DNA from: Jatrophihabitans cynanchi
GTDB lineage: Bacteria > Actinomycetota > Actinomycetes > Mycobacteriales > Jatrophihabitantaceae
DNA: 64,000 nucleotides
Assembly (NCBI RefSeq): GCF_027247405.1
Contig: NZ_CP097463.1
Coordinates: forward strand, 2,604,001-2,668,000
Direction: 5' to 3'
Under the pieces are notes generated by a model. The model worked only from the letters and a program-made list of their open reading frames with translations. It ran no database searches and had not been told where the DNA came from. Position 1 is the first letter of the stretch. Every line of letters starts with the position of its first letter. A program made the position numbers and the translations under genes. Below, in pieces: positions 1 through 11,699 of this stretch.

Positions 1-25
1 GCGGTTCCGGGCTAGCGTCCCCCGG

Positions 26-628
26 GTGAGCGATACCGAGGACGCCGGCGGGTCGCGGCAGCTCGATCCGGTGCGGCCCTGGCAGGTCCGGCGGCTCGCA
101 GGTCCGGCAGCCGAGCAGCCGGGTGCATCGCCTGCGCAGGCGCGCCAGGACGCCGCGGGGCTGCCCGCCCGGCTCGCGCAGGTCGAGGCCGAGCAGGTCC
201 GACTCACCGCCGAGCTGGCAGCGTCCCAAGCGCGCAACCGCCGGCTCGAGCACGAACTGGCGCGGGCCACCGCCGACCGACGGGCCGAACGAGCCACGGC
301 CGAGGCAGGCCGGGAGGCCGCCGAGCGCGACCGCGTCGCGGCAGAGAGCGAGCGGCAGCGGACGGCAGCCGAGCTCGACGGTGCGTGCCGGCGCGCCGAG
401 CAGGCTGAGCACACCCTGGCCGAGGCCGTCGAGCTGATCGAAGCCGAGCGTTCACGGTCGCTGGCCGCGTCGCGCGAGCAGGCAGCTCGGCTCGCCGCGG
501 CCGAGCAGCGGGCCGATCGTGCCGAGCAGCGCGCCGAGGCGATCCGGCGGGAAGTGCTGGAGGAGCTGGCGGCCGAGCGCGCCCGGATTCGGGCCGAGCC
601 GGGCACGACCGGCACCGCGGACGGCTGA
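26..628 (+). CDS. coiled-coil protein of unknown function
   Basis: GTG-started protein of 200 residues. From about residue 45 to 190 it is an almost unbroken Ala/Glu/Arg-rich helix (for example AEQRADRAEQRAEA), which reads as a long coiled coil. The N-terminal 40 residues are Pro/Gly-rich and probably disordered. There is no signal peptide, membrane segment or catalytic motif. It ends about 55 bases before the next membrane-protein gene on the same strand, so the two may be cotranscribed. I do not recognise a family. A scaffold or DivIVA-like role would be a guess. The start lies near the window edge, so a longer N-terminus upstream is possible. Confidence 0.6.
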   Translation: MSDTEDAGGSRQLDPVRPWQVRRLAGPAAEQPGASPAQARQDAAGLPARLAQVEAEQVRLTAELAASQARNRRLEHELARATADRRAERATAEAGREAAERDRVAAESERQRTAAELDGACRRAEQAEHTLAEAVELIEAERSRSLAASREQAARLAAAEQRADRAEQRAEAIRREVLEELAAERARIRAEPGTTGTADG

Positions 629-683
629 GCGCTCGCCCGCGACGACCCGATCGGGCTGGCGCTGCTGTGGGAGAATTCGCGGG

Positions 684-2252
684 GTGACCAGCATCGCCGA
701 GCGGGCTCCCTGGAGCGCTCGGCTGGAGGGAATTCCGCGCGCGTACGCCCCGGCGTTGGTGTCCGCGCTGAACGCGGTCGCCTTCTTGCTGGTCCGTCCG
801 GACGTCAACGATCTGTGGGCCGCGCGGGCGAGGGCGTCCGCAGTCGACCACGGCGTCGGCCTCACCTACTGGTTCTCGTGGTTCGGCGGCGGGTCCACGC
901 CCGGCAACTACTCGATCCTCACCCCGTACCTCTCCGCGCTGATCACCGCCGAACTGCTCGGCGCGCTGTCGGCCGTCGCGATCCCGGTGCTGTGCGCCGT
1001 CGCGATGCGTGGCACCGAGCACCCGGTCGCCGGCACCTGGGTCGCCGCCTTCGCGAGCGGCGTGAACCTGTGGAGCGGGCGCGTGCCGTTCCTGTTCGGC
1101 GCCGCGCTCGCGCTCGGTGCCCTGATCACCTTGCGCCACAAGCAGATCGTGCTCACCTCGATCCTCGCGCTGCTCAGCATCCTCGCCTCGCCGGTCACCG
1201 GGGCGTTCCTCGCGATGGGCCTGTCCGGCGTGTTCCTGTCCAACCGCGAGTACCGCCGGATCAGCTTGATCACGATCGCGGTGATCGGTGTCGGGCTGGC
1301 CGTGGTGGGGTTTGCCTTCGGCGCCCCCGGCCCGGAGCCGTTCTCGAACGCACTCAAGGTCGAGGTGGTCAGCGGGCTGCTGCTGATGCTGCTGACCCGC
1401 CCGCCGATCTGGATGCGCAGCACCATCTGGCTCTCGGTCATCGCCACGTTCGTGATCGCCGCGATCCCGAACGGGCTGGGATCGAACTTCAGCCGCATCG
1501 TCTGGTACTGCTTGCCGGCGGCGGTGGTCGCGCTGAGCAAGTTCCGGGTGTGGCTGCTGACTCTCATCGTCCTGCCGTTGCTCGTCGCCGGCGCGAACGG
1601 GACGGTGATCGACCTTCGCAACGCCGGGAAGCCGATCTCGACCGTGGCGTACTACAAGCCGCTCGCGGCGCAACTGGACACCATCTCCGGTCTGGCCAAC
1701 TACCGCGTCGAGGTCGTCAACCACGGCGCGCACGCCGCGTACGACGCGCTGCTCGACCACGCGGTGCTGGCCCGCGGCTGGGAGACGCAGGAGGACATCG
1801 CCCTCAACTCCTCGCTCGCGCAGCACGACCTGGATGCGGTCACGTACAAGGCCTGGCTGGACAACAACGCCGTCGGCTACGTCGCCCTGCCCGCGATCGC
1901 GGTGAACGACTATCCCGAGTACCGCCTGGTGCAGGCCGCGACGCCGGACTACCTCAAGCTGATCTGGCAGACGGACGACTGGCGGCTGTACCGGGTCGCC
2001 AATGCGACGCCGATCGTGCCCAAGCCGGCCACGTTGATCGACGTCAGCCAGTCGAAGCTGACCCTGGCGGTGCCGTGCGCCTGCACGGTGAACGTCCGGA
2101 TTCGCGCCTCGAAGTTCCTGCACGCCGAGGAGCGCGACACCAAGGCGGTGGCCCGGGTCAGCGACGACGGCTCCGGCTGGACCACCATCACCACCCCGGA
2201 GCCCGGCACCTACGTGCTGCGCGGCAGCCTGAGCGGCGGCCTGCTCCGCTGA
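684..2252 (+). CDS. polytopic membrane protein, function unknown
   Basis: About 522 residues if the GTG at 684 is used; the frame is open further upstream, but that part runs through the preceding gene's frame. Roughly eight to ten hydrophobic segments fill residues 20-330. A soluble C-terminal domain of about 190 residues follows and would face the cell exterior if the topology resembles GT-C glycosyltransferases or similar envelope enzymes. A conserved-looking stretch (TYWFSWFGGGSTPGNYS) follows the first hydrophobic segment. Aromatic and Asp/Glu residues between segments suggest an enzyme rather than a transporter, but no catalytic motif can be named. It precedes the dnaK operon by 226 bases and is probably not part of it. 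Confidence 0.7.
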   Translation: MTSIAERAPWSARLEGIPRAYAPALVSALNAVAFLLVRPDVNDLWAARARASAVDHGVGLTYWFSWFGGGSTPGNYSILTPYLSALITAELLGALSAVAIPVLCAVAMRGTEHPVAGTWVAAFASGVNLWSGRVPFLFGAALALGALITLRHKQIVLTSILALLSILASPVTGAFLAMGLSGVFLSNREYRRISLITIAVIGVGLAVVGFAFGAPGPEPFSNALKVEVVSGLLLMLLTRPPIWMRSTIWLSVIATFVIAAIPNGLGSNFSRIVWYCLPAAVVALSKFRVWLLTLIVLPLLVAGANGTVIDLRNAGKPISTVAYYKPLAAQLDTISGLANYRVEVVNHGAHAAYDALLDHAVLARGWETQEDIALNSSLAQHDLDAVTYKAWLDNNAVGYVALPAIAVNDYPEYRLVQAATPDYLKLIWQTDDWRLYRVANATPIVPKPATLIDVSQSKLTLAVPCACTVNVRIRASKFLHAEERDTKAVARVSDDGSGWTTITTPEPGTYVLRGSLSGGLLR

Positions 2253-2368
2253 ACGCATGGCCGGCCCGCGCGAACATGTGGACAAATCGCGCGTTTTAGG
2301 CAGCTGCGGTCCGAACCCGCGGGAGTCATGCGATCGGACGTGACCGGCGTCACAACGGGTCCCGGGAA

Positions 2369-2389
2369 CTTGAGCGTGCTCGACTCAGT
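2369..2389 (+). promoter_or_regulatory. HAIR-like operator for HspR
   Basis: CTTGAGC-N7-ACTCAGT closely matches the HspR inverted repeat (CTTGAGT-N7-ACTCAAG). It ends four bases before a TTGACA box and lies about 90 bases upstream of dnaK. HspR is encoded as the fourth gene of the same operon, so negative autoregulation is expected. Confidence 0.75.
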
Positions 2390-2393
2390 TCTT

Positions 2394-2423
2394 TTGACAT
2401 AGGCCTACGCCAGAGAGCAGGAT
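2394..2423 (+). promoter_or_regulatory. probable housekeeping-type promoter of the dnaK operon
   Basis: TTGACA at 2394-2399 is separated by 18 bases from CAGGAT at 2418-2423. This resembles actinobacterial vegetative promoters. The HAIR operator sits immediately upstream of the -35 box, where HspR binding would hinder polymerase. The -10 box is weak, so the exact start is uncertain. Confidence 0.5.
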
Positions 2424-2478
2424 GCGGCATGGGCCGCAAAGCCCAGTACTGAACAGACCAACCTCAAGGAGCAATCCC

Positions 2479-4353
2479 ATGGCACGTGCGGTCGGCATCG
2501 ACCTCGGTACCACCAACTCCGTCGTCGCGGCCCTGTCCGGCGGCGAGCCGGAGGTCATCGCGAACGCGGAAGGCGCGCGCACCACGCCGAGCGTGGTCGC
2601 CTTCGCCAAGAACGGCGAGGTGCTCGTCGGCGAGGTCGCCAAGCGCCAGGCCGTCACCAACGTCGACCGGACGATCCGCTCGGTCAAGCGCTACATGGGC
2701 GACCCGGCGTGGAAGGTCGACATCGACGGCAAGGGCTACACCGCGCAGGAGATCAGCGCGCGCGTGCTGCAGAAGCTCAAGCGCGACGCCGAGTCCTACC
2801 TGGGCGAGACCATCGCCGACGCCGTCATCACCGTCCCGGCGTACTTCAACGACGCCCAGCGCCAGGCCACCAAGGAGGCCGGTGAGATCGCCGGCCTGAA
2901 CGTGCTGCGCATCGTCAACGAGCCGACCGCGGCCGCGCTCGCGTACGGCCTGGACAAGGGCCACACCGAGCAGACGATCCTGGTGTTCGACCTCGGTGGC
3001 GGCACGTTCGACGTGAGCCTGCTCGAGATCGGCGAGGGCGTCATCGAGGTCAAGGCCACCAACGGCGACAACCACCTCGGCGGCGACGACTGGGACCAGC
3101 GGATCATCGACTGGCTGAGCGACAAGTTCAAGGCCGCGCACGGCATCGACCTGACCAAGGACAAGATGGCGATGCAGCGGCTGCGCGAGGCGGCCGAGAA
3201 GGCCAAGATCGAGCTGTCCTCCAGCCAGCAGACGTCCATCAACTTGCCGTACATCACCCAGGACGCCGAGAAGAACCCGCTGTTCCTGGACGAGTCGCTC
3301 TCCCGCGCCGAGTTCCAGAAGATCACCGCGGACCTGCTCGACCGCACCCGCGCGCCGTTCCAGAACGTCATCAAGGACGCCAAGATCGACGTGGGCAAGA
3401 TCGATCACGTCGTGCTCGTCGGTGGCTCGACCCGCATGCCGGCGGTGGCCGAACTGGTCAAGGAACTGACCGGCGGCAAGGAGCCCAACAAGGGCGTGAA
3501 CCCGGACGAGGTCGTCGCCGTCGGCGCCGCACTGCAGGCCGGCGTGCTCAAGGGCGAGGTCAAGGACGTCCTGCTGCTCGACGTCACCCCGCTGTCCCTC
3601 GGTATCGAGACCAAGGGCGGCATCATGACCAAGCTGATCGAGCGCAACACCACGATCCCGACCAAGCGCAGCGAGATCTTCACGACCGCGGACGACAACC
3701 AGTCCAGCGTGCAGATCCAGGTGTACCAGGGCGAGCGGGACATCGCGGCGTACAACAAGAAGCTCGGCATGTTCGAGCTCACCGGCCTGCCGCCGGCACC
3801 GCGCGGCATCCCGCAGATCGAGGTCACCTTCGACATCGACGCGAACGGCATCGTGCACGTCTCGGCGAAGGACACCGCGACCGGCAAGGAACAGGGCATG
3901 ACCATCACCGGCGGCTCGGGCCTGTCCAAGGACGAGATCGACCGGATGATGAAGGACGCCGAGGCGCACGCCGAGGAGGACCGCAAGCGCCGCGACGAGG
4001 CCGAGATCCGCAACTCCGGTGAGGCGCTGCAGTTCTCGACCGAGAAGTTCCTCGCCGACAACGGTGACAAGCTGCCGGCCGACAAGAAGGCCGAGCTCGA
4101 GGCCGCCGTCGAGGAGCTGAAGAAGTCGCTCGAGGGTGCCGACTTCGACGCGATCAAGGCTGCGCAGGAGAAGGTCTCGGCGATCGCGACCGAGGCCGGT
4201 GGCGCGATGTACGCGGCGGCGCAGGAAGCGGCCGGCGCGGCCGGTGCCGCAGGCGCCTCCGGTGCAGGGGCTGGTGCCGATGCCGGTTCCGCCGACGACT
4301 CCGTCGTCGACGCCGAGGTCGTGGACGAGGGTCCGGCCGAGGAGCAGAAGTGA
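2479..4353 (+). CDS. dnaK: chaperone DnaK (Hsp70)
   Basis: 624 residues, the usual size for actinobacterial DnaK. It binds and refolds unfolded polypeptides in an ATP-driven cycle with DnaJ and GrpE in the cytoplasm. The N-terminal ATPase domain begins with GIDLGTTNS (residues 6-14), contains the phosphate-2 motif [11 protein letters not shown] and the adenosine motif LVGGSTRMP. The substrate-binding domain and helical lid follow, ending in an Ala/Gly-rich tail. ATG 2479 is chosen because of the AAGGAG at 2466-2471 and the conserved [10 protein letters not shown] start. It is the first gene of the operon, with a HAIR operator upstream. The stop overlaps the grpE GTG. Confidence 0.99.
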   Translation: MARAVGIDLGTTNSVVAALSGGEPEVIANAEGARTTPSVVAFAKNGEVLVGEVAKRQAVTNVDRTIRSVKRYMGDPAWKVDIDGKGYTAQEISARVLQKLKRDAESYLGETIADAVITVPAYFNDAQRQATKEAGEIAGLNVLRIVNEPTAAALAYGLDKGHTEQTILVFDLGGGTFDVSLLEIGEGVIEVKATNGDNHLGGDDWDQRIIDWLSDKFKAAHGIDLTKDKMAMQRLREAAEKAKIELSSSQQTSINLPYITQDAEKNPLFLDESLSRAEFQKITADLLDRTRAPFQNVIKDAKIDVGKIDHVVLVGGSTRMPAVAELVKELTGGKEPNKGVNPDEVVAVGAALQAGVLKGEVKDVLLLDVTPLSLGIETKGGIMTKLIERNTTIPTKRSEIFTTADDNQSSVQIQVYQGERDIAAYNKKLGMFELTGLPPAPRGIPQIEVTFDIDANGIVHVSAKDTATGKEQGMTITGGSGLSKDEIDRMMKDAEAHAEEDRKRRDEAEIRNSGEALQFSTEKFLADNGDKLPADKKAELEAAVEELKKSLEGADFDAIKAAQEKVSAIATEAGGAMYAAAQEAAGAAGAAGASGAGAGADAGSADDSVVDAEVVDEGPAEEQK

Positions 4354-4994
4354 GTTCTGAACACCCGGCGGAGCCGGTCGTCATCCGCGACAAGCGCAAG
4401 ATCGATCCGGTGACCGGGGAGGCGCGTGAGGTCCCGGCCGAGGCAACCGCCCCGGCCGGGAGTGCGGCGGAGGACGACGTGCCCAAGGCCGAGGCGTTGC
4501 TGCTCGAGGAGCGCACCCGCGACCTGCAGCGCGTGCAGGCCGAGTACGCCAACTACCGCAAGCGGGCCGAGCGTGAACGGTCGGCGGCGGGCGACGTGGC
4601 GGTGAGCCGGGTGCTCACCGAACTGCTGCCCGTGCTGGACGACATCGATCGGGCGCGCAGCCACGGCGACCTGACCGGTGGGCTCAAGGCCATCTCGGAC
4701 CAGCTCGAGCTCGTCCTGTCCAAGTTGGGCCTGGCCGCGTTCGGGGAGGAGGGCGACGTGTTCGACCCGACGATCCACGAGGCGGTCATGCACAACGAGT
4801 CACCGGAGGTCACCGAGCCGAGTTGCACGACCGTGATGCGCAAGGGGTACCGGCACGGCGACCGGCTGCTGCGCCCGGCGATGGTCGGCGTGTCCGACCC
4901 GGCGTCCGACCCGGCCTCCGCGGCGCAGGCGGCACCGTCCGCGGCGGCGGACGAGATCGGCGACGAGCCCGCCGACAACGAAGCAGACGAGTAA
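4350..4994 (+). CDS. grpE: nucleotide exchange factor GrpE
   Basis: 214 residues from a GTG that overlaps the dnaK stop (GTGA), so translation is coupled. GrpE is a homodimer that releases ADP from DnaK. A charged, disordered N-terminus of about 50 residues is followed by the long dimerisation helix (residues 50-95, with [17 protein letters not shown]) and the compact beta-wing domain. The wing contains the family signature HEAVMHNES and a [20 protein letters not shown]-type ending. The last 40 residues are an Ala/Asp-rich tail. It sits between dnaK and dnaJ in the standard actinobacterial order. Confidence 0.98.
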   Translation: MSSEHPAEPVVIRDKRKIDPVTGEAREVPAEATAPAGSAAEDDVPKAEALLLEERTRDLQRVQAEYANYRKRAERERSAAGDVAVSRVLTELLPVLDDIDRARSHGDLTGGLKAISDQLELVLSKLGLAAFGEEGDVFDPTIHEAVMHNESPEVTEPSCTTVMRKGYRHGDRLLRPAMVGVSDPASDPASAAQAAPSAAADEIGDEPADNEADE

Positions 4995-5019
4995 CGACGG
5001 GAGGAGGTGACGCCCAGCG

Positions 5020-6195
5020 ATGAGCGGACGGGACTTCGAGAAGGACTACTACGCGGCGCTGGGCGTCGCCAAGGACGCCGACGCGGGCGCGATCAAGAAG
5101 GCGTACCGCAAGCTCGCGCGCGAGCTGCATCCGGACAAGAACCCGGGCGACGCCAACGCGGAGGCGCGGTTCAAGGACGTCTCCGAGGCCTACGACGTGC
5201 TGTCGGATCCGAAGAAGCGGGCCGAGTACGACGAGGCGCGCACCCTGTTCGCCGGCGGCGGCTTCCGTCCGGGTGGCTTCGGTGGCGGTGGCGGCGGGTC
5301 GACCTTCGACATGTCCGACCTGTTCGGCGGCTCGAGCGGCGCCAACCTCGGTGACCTGTTCTCGGACCTGTTCGGCGGTGCCACACCTGGCACGTCGCGG
5401 GGCGGCCGGCGAACCGGCCCGACGCGCGGGCAGGATCTGAGCGCCACCGTCAGCCTCGGTTTCGACGAGGCCGTGCACGGGACCACGCTGCCGCTGCAGC
5501 TGTCCGGCCCGGGCGCATGCCGGCGGTGCCACGGGTCCGGGGCGGAGCCGGGCACCGGCACACACCGCTGCCCGACGTGCGGCGGCATCGGCACCATCAG
5601 CCGCAACCAGGGCGGGTTCAGCTTCAGCGAGCCGTGCCGCGACTGCCGTGGCACCGGCACCATCATCGACACGCCGTGCACCGAATGCGGCGGCACCGGG
5701 GTCACCAACCAGACCCGCACCATCACCGTACGGGTGCCGGCCGGGGTCCGCGACGGCGCCAAGCTGCGCATCCCCGGCAAGGGCGGTCCGGGCAGTGACG
5801 GGGGGCGCGCCGGTGACCTGTTCGTCACCGTGCACGTCGGCGGGCACGCGCTGTTCGGCCGCAACGGCGACGACCTCACCCTCACCGTGCCGATCACCTT
5901 CGCCGAGGCCACGCTCGGGACCACGCTGCGCGTGCCCACGCTGGACGGGTCGGTAGGCCTGAAGATCGCACCGGGCACCCCGTCCGGCCGCACGCTGCGG
6001 GTGCGCGGTCGCGGCGTCCCGCGCAAGGGCAAGATCGGCGACCTGCTGGTCACCGTCGAGGTGGCCGTCCCGCAGAAGTTGTCCGCCGGCGCCCGCGAAG
6101 CGCTGGAGAAGTACGCGGCCGAGCAGCCGGACGACCCGCGCCCGGCCATCACCGCGGCGCTCGCAGCGGCCGCGCGGGAGGCGCCCCGTGCCTAG
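5020..6195 (+). CDS. dnaJ: chaperone DnaJ (type I Hsp40)
   Basis: 391 residues, full length. It delivers substrates to DnaK and stimulates its ATPase. The J-domain (residues 8-75) carries HPD at 37-39. A Gly/Phe-rich linker runs from about 85 to 130. Four zinc-finger repeats follow (CRRCHGSG, CPTCGGIG, CRDCRGTG, CTECGGTG), then the two beta-barrel substrate domains. ATG 5020 follows GAGGAGGTGA with suitable spacing. It is the third gene of the dnaK operon and overlaps hspR by eight bases. By position and HspR control it corresponds to the heat-shock DnaJ (DnaJ1 of Streptomyces). Confidence 0.98.
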   Translation: MSGRDFEKDYYAALGVAKDADAGAIKKAYRKLARELHPDKNPGDANAEARFKDVSEAYDVLSDPKKRAEYDEARTLFAGGGFRPGGFGGGGGGSTFDMSDLFGGSSGANLGDLFSDLFGGATPGTSRGGRRTGPTRGQDLSATVSLGFDEAVHGTTLPLQLSGPGACRRCHGSGAEPGTGTHRCPTCGGIGTISRNQGGFSFSEPCRDCRGTGTIIDTPCTECGGTGVTNQTRTITVRVPAGVRDGAKLRIPGKGGPGSDGGRAGDLFVTVHVGGHALFGRNGDDLTLTVPITFAEATLGTTLRVPTLDGSVGLKIAPGTPSGRTLRVRGRGVPRKGKIGDLLVTVEVAVPQKLSAGAREALEKYAAEQPDDPRPAITAALAAAAREAPRA

Positions 6196-6580
6196 GCCGC
6201 TGATTCCGCAGGACGTGCCGGACGACGCGCCGGTGTTCGTCATCTCCGTCGCCGCCCAACTCGCCGGAATGCACGCCCAGACGCTGCGCCAGTACGACCG
6301 GCTCGGTCTGGTCACGCCCGGCCGCACCGGGGGCGGCGGCCGGCGCTACTCGGCGCGGGACGTCGCCCTGCTGCGCGAGGTGCAGCGCCTCTCGCAGGAG
6401 GACGGCGTCAACCTGGCCGGCATCAAACGCATCATCGAACTCGAGTCGCACGTGGACGCGCTGCGCGCCCGTGTCGCCGAACTGGCCGCCGAACTCGATC
6501 ACGCGCACGCCGAACTGGTGCGCCGCAGCAACCCGTCCACCGCGCTCGTCGTGTGGAAGCAACAGCAGCGGAGGCGCTGA
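6188..6580 (+). CDS. hspR: heat-shock repressor HspR, MerR family
   Basis: 130 residues from a GTG inside the end of dnaJ. HspR binds HAIR operators, with DnaK as co-repressor in Streptomyces, and shuts off the dnaK operon. The N-terminal winged-helix MerR domain (residues 17-85) shows VISVAAQLAGMHAQTLRQYDR, a Gly-rich wing (GRTGGGGRRYS) and DVALLREVQRLSQ. A coiled-coil dimer helix (residues 85-115) follows and the tail is basic. A HAIR-like site lies upstream of dnaK, closing an autoregulatory loop. A nested inverted repeat follows the stop. Confidence 0.96.
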   Translation: MPRPLIPQDVPDDAPVFVISVAAQLAGMHAQTLRQYDRLGLVTPGRTGGGGRRYSARDVALLREVQRLSQEDGVNLAGIKRIIELESHVDALRARVAELAAELDHAHAELVRRSNPSTALVVWKQQQRRR

Positions 6581-6601
6581 AGATGACCACCATCCACCTC
6601 G

Positions 6602-6669
6602 CGAGTGGCGACCTGTACCCCCCAGTGGCGAGCATCCAGTCGCCACTGGGCGCCCTGAGTCGCCACTCG
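6602..6669. repeat. nested palindrome, AGTGGCGA family
   Basis: Two perfect 11-base inverted repeats lie one inside the other. The outer arms are CGAGTGGCGAC (6602-6612) and its complement (6659-6669). The inner arms are CCCAGTGGCGA (6621-6631) and its complement (6640-6650). It fills most of the hspR-clpB gap and has no T-run. Related nested palindromes occur at 35307-35355 and 45578-45649. It may terminate or process the dnaK-hspR transcript. Confidence 0.85.
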
Positions 6670-6721
6670 GCGGGGCAGGGCAGCAGCACGCCGCCGTCAG
6701 AACAAACCTGGAGAACCTGAG

Positions 6722-9301
<2,580 letters not shown>

Positions 9302-9413
9302 CGCTCCGGCCCCATCCGCCGCGTCCTCGGGTGGATGACCGTGGTCGTCGCGATCTGGCACCGCGCCGACGGCGACGGGCAGCGACGAGGGCGCAGCCAA
9401 CTAGGGTGGGCGG

Positions 9414-10415
9414 GTGCGCGCCCTGCCGTCCGGATTGATCGCGCTGTCCGGACTGATCGCCGCCGGCCTGCTGGCCGGGTGCGCTACCGGCGCCGCGCAG
9501 AGCCCGACCGCCCCGTCCGCATCCGGCGTCTCGTCCGCCGTTGCTGTCTCCTCCGGCCCGTCGGCGAGCATGACGGCGCCCGTACCCGGCAGCGCCACGC
9601 ACCCGGCCTCGGCGCGCACCCCGACGACGCCTGCCTCGTCACGACCGGCGAGGACCACGCGGCCACCGGTCCGCACCTCCGGACCGGTGGTCGGTTCCGG
9701 GTCGATCACCAGCCGCGCCGCGCAGGCCGTGAGGTACGCGAACGATCGGGGCATGACGTCCGGTGTCGCCGTACTCGACACGAGCACCAATCGCCTTTAC
9801 GCAGGGGGCAATTCCACCGGCTACTACGCCAGCGCGTCGGTGGTGAAGACGTTGATCGCGGCGCGCTTGCTGATCGAGAAGAAGATGCACGGCGTCGTCG
9901 CGACGAAGGCACGCGCGATGATCACGCAGTCGGACAACGACGCGGCCTGGGCGCTGTACCCGTCCGTGGGCAAGGACGCGCTGCTGCCGTGGATGGAACG
10001 GCACTACGGTATCGAGATCGGCGCGCCGCCGACCATGCCGGGGATCTGGGGCAGCACGCAGATCTCGGCGCGCGGGATCGTGACGTTCTACGCCGCGGTA
10101 CGGCACGACAAGGCGGTGTGGCCGTGGCTGTCCAGCGCGATGCACGACTACGCGCCGCGCTCGTCGTCCGGTGAGCCGAACCTGTTCGGGATCGCGGTGC
10201 CGGCGCCAGGGGCCGCGGTCAAGAACGGCTGGGACACCAACCGCGATGTCAAGGCCCCGTCGAACGCGATCGTGAACAGCACCGGCTTCGTGCAGGGTGA
10301 CCGGTACGCGGTCGCGATCTTGTCCGAAGGGGCCGGTTCGCTGTACTACTCCGGCGGCGAGCGCATCGTGACCGACGAGGCCACGATCTTGCTCCCGCAC
10401 GGCCGGGTGGTGTGA
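9414..10415 (+). CDS. lipoprotein with a class A beta-lactamase-like serine hydrolase fold
   Basis: 333 residues. The N-terminus is a lipoprotein signal ending in LLAGC (lipid-attached Cys23). An Ala/Ser/Pro/Thr-rich spacer (24-100) follows, as expected for an anchored exported protein. The domain after residue 100 has the penicillin-recognising order of motifs: SVVK (142-145, nucleophile Ser142), SDN (173-175) and KNG (270-272) in place of the usual KTG/KSG. The Omega-loop glutamate of true beta-lactamases is not obvious. It could be a beta-lactamase relative, a DD-peptidase-like enzyme or an inactive relative. It is an isolated gene between clpB and the RDD gene. Confidence 0.75.
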   Translation: MRALPSGLIALSGLIAAGLLAGCATGAAQSPTAPSASGVSSAVAVSSGPSASMTAPVPGSATHPASARTPTTPASSRPARTTRPPVRTSGPVVGSGSITSRAAQAVRYANDRGMTSGVAVLDTSTNRLYAGGNSTGYYASASVVKTLIAARLLIEKKMHGVVATKARAMITQSDNDAAWALYPSVGKDALLPWMERHYGIEIGAPPTMPGIWGSTQISARGIVTFYAAVRHDKAVWPWLSSAMHDYAPRSSSGEPNLFGIAVPAPGAAVKNGWDTNRDVKAPSNAIVNSTGFVQGDRYAVAILSEGAGSLYYSGGERIVTDEATILLPHGRVV

Positions 10416-10528
10416 GCCGCGGTATCAGCACCGGCGAGCCGCCCTCTGGACGGCGGGGATGCCCCGCGTCAGACTGTCTCGACCCGGTCGCCAGCGCGGC
10501 GCCGGCAGGAGGAGGGATTTTCAGTTCG

Positions 10529-11281
10529 ATGACCACGCCACCAGAGGACCCGTACGCACAGCAACCGCAGCAGCCGCAGTACCCGCCACCGGCCGCGCCG
10601 CAATACGGGCAGCCGCAGTACGGCCAGCAGCCGGGGCAGCAGCCGCAGTACGGCCAGCAGCCGGGGCAGCTGCAGTACCCGCCACCGGCCGCGCCGCAGT
10701 ACGGCCAGCCGCAGTACGGCCAGCCGCAGTACGGCCAGCAGCCGGGACAGCAGCCGCAGTACGGGCAGTACCCGCCCGCGCCGGCCTACTCGGCATACCA
10801 GACACCGCAGACCGGTCAGGGCGTGCCGGCGTCGATGGGCAGCCGGCTACTCGCGCGGATCATCGACGCGTTGATCATCGGTATCCCGGCTGGAATCATC
10901 ATCGCCATCGTCGCGGTGAGCGTGGCGGACAAGAACACCTGCACGACCGACGCCGCCGGTGTGGCGCACTGCACGACCAAGGGCCTGGGCGCGTTGCTCG
11001 CCGTCTACTTCATCTTCATCATCGCCTTCTTGCTGTACGAGATCTTGATGATCGGCCTGAAGGGCGCCACGATCGGCAAGCGGATGATGAGCATCCAGGT
11101 GCGCGATGCGGCCACGGGGGGCACGATCGGGGCAGGGCGCGCGTTCGTGCGCTACTTGGTGCTGGCGATCACCGGAGCCATCTGCACCCTCGGGTACTGG
11201 TCGCCGTTCTTCGACAGTTCGCGGCGCTACCAGGGCTGGCATGACAAGGCCGCGAACGACTTCGTCGTCTCGTCCCGCTGA
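10529..11281 (+). CDS. RDD family membrane protein with a Pro/Gln/Tyr repeat N-terminus
   Basis: 250 residues from ATG 10529, preceded by GGAGGAG. Residues 1-95 are a low-complexity cytoplasmic tail built of repeats of QYGQ, PQYGQQPGQ and PPPAAPQYGQ. The RDD domain (about 100-250) begins with MGSRLLARIIDALIIGIP, where the Arg and Asp that name the family are visible. It has three predicted membrane helices and a loop with Cys residues (CTTDAAGVAHC) between helices one and two. RDD proteins are poorly understood membrane proteins, some linked to ion transport. It is followed after three bases by a DUF2752 gene, so the pair is likely cotranscribed. Confidence 0.9.
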   Translation: MTTPPEDPYAQQPQQPQYPPPAAPQYGQPQYGQQPGQQPQYGQQPGQLQYPPPAAPQYGQPQYGQPQYGQQPGQQPQYGQYPPAPAYSAYQTPQTGQGVPASMGSRLLARIIDALIIGIPAGIIIAIVAVSVADKNTCTTDAAGVAHCTTKGLGALLAVYFIFIIAFLLYEILMIGLKGATIGKRMMSIQVRDAATGGTIGAGRAFVRYLVLAITGAICTLGYWSPFFDSSRRYQGWHDKAANDFVVSSR

Positions 11282-11284
11282 GCC

Positions 11285-11698
11285 GTGCGCACGGACGTGA
11301 GGCCTGCGCCATCGCGGCGGCGTGCCCTCGCGTCCGTGCCGCAGGCCTACCGGGTCGGGGCCACGCTGCTACTCGCAGCCGCCGCCGACATCGCGATCGA
11401 CCCGGTACACACCCACATCCCGCTGTGCCCGTTCAAGGCGATCACCGGCTGGCAGTGCCCGTTGTGCGGCGGCCTTCGCGCTGTCTACGAGATGGCGCAC
11501 CTGCGGATCGGTATCGCGCTGCGCGACAACGTCCTTGTGGTGGTGGCGATCCCGCTGATCGTGACGCTGTGGCTGGCCTGGGCGCGCCGACGCGTGGCGC
11601 TGCGCACGCCGCGCTGGACGTTGCCCATGCTCGTGCTGCTCGGCGTGCTGTTCACGGTGCTGCGCAACCTGCCGCCGATGACGGTGCTGCGTCCATAG
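11285..11698 (+). CDS. DUF2752 family small membrane protein
   Basis: 137 residues, GTG start three bases after the RDD stop. Three hydrophobic segments are visible (about 28-42, 82-97 and 112-127). The family signature CPFKAITGWQCPLCGGLRA contains the CPxCG pair typical of DUF2752. The function of the family is unknown; the cysteines suggest metal binding or redox chemistry. It probably forms a two-gene unit with the RDD gene. The next gene is convergent, with a single base between the two stop codons. Confidence 0.85.
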   Translation: MRTDVRPAPSRRRALASVPQAYRVGATLLLAAAADIAIDPVHTHIPLCPFKAITGWQCPLCGGLRAVYEMAHLRIGIALRDNVLVVVAIPLIVTLWLAWARRRVALRTPRWTLPMLVLLGVLFTVLRNLPPMTVLRP

Positions 11699-11699
11699 C

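Noticed and set aside
204-2285. Minus-strand open frame of about 690 codons at the left end
   Set aside because: Low-complexity Arg/Ala/Asp sequence without motifs; opposite a convincing polytopic membrane protein.
2325-2336. GTCATGCGATCG upstream of dnaK as a third member of the palindrome family
   Set aside because: Only one half is present and no inverted partner was found nearby; noted only as a possible remnant.
2369-2375. CTTGAGC as an antisense FliA -35 element
   Set aside because: No GCCGAT box at the right distance on the minus strand; it belongs to the HAIR operator.
10521-10805. Minus-strand Ala/Gly/Arg repeat protein opposite the RDD gene
   Set aside because: It is the complement of the Pro/Gln/Tyr repeat tail and has no start signal or family.
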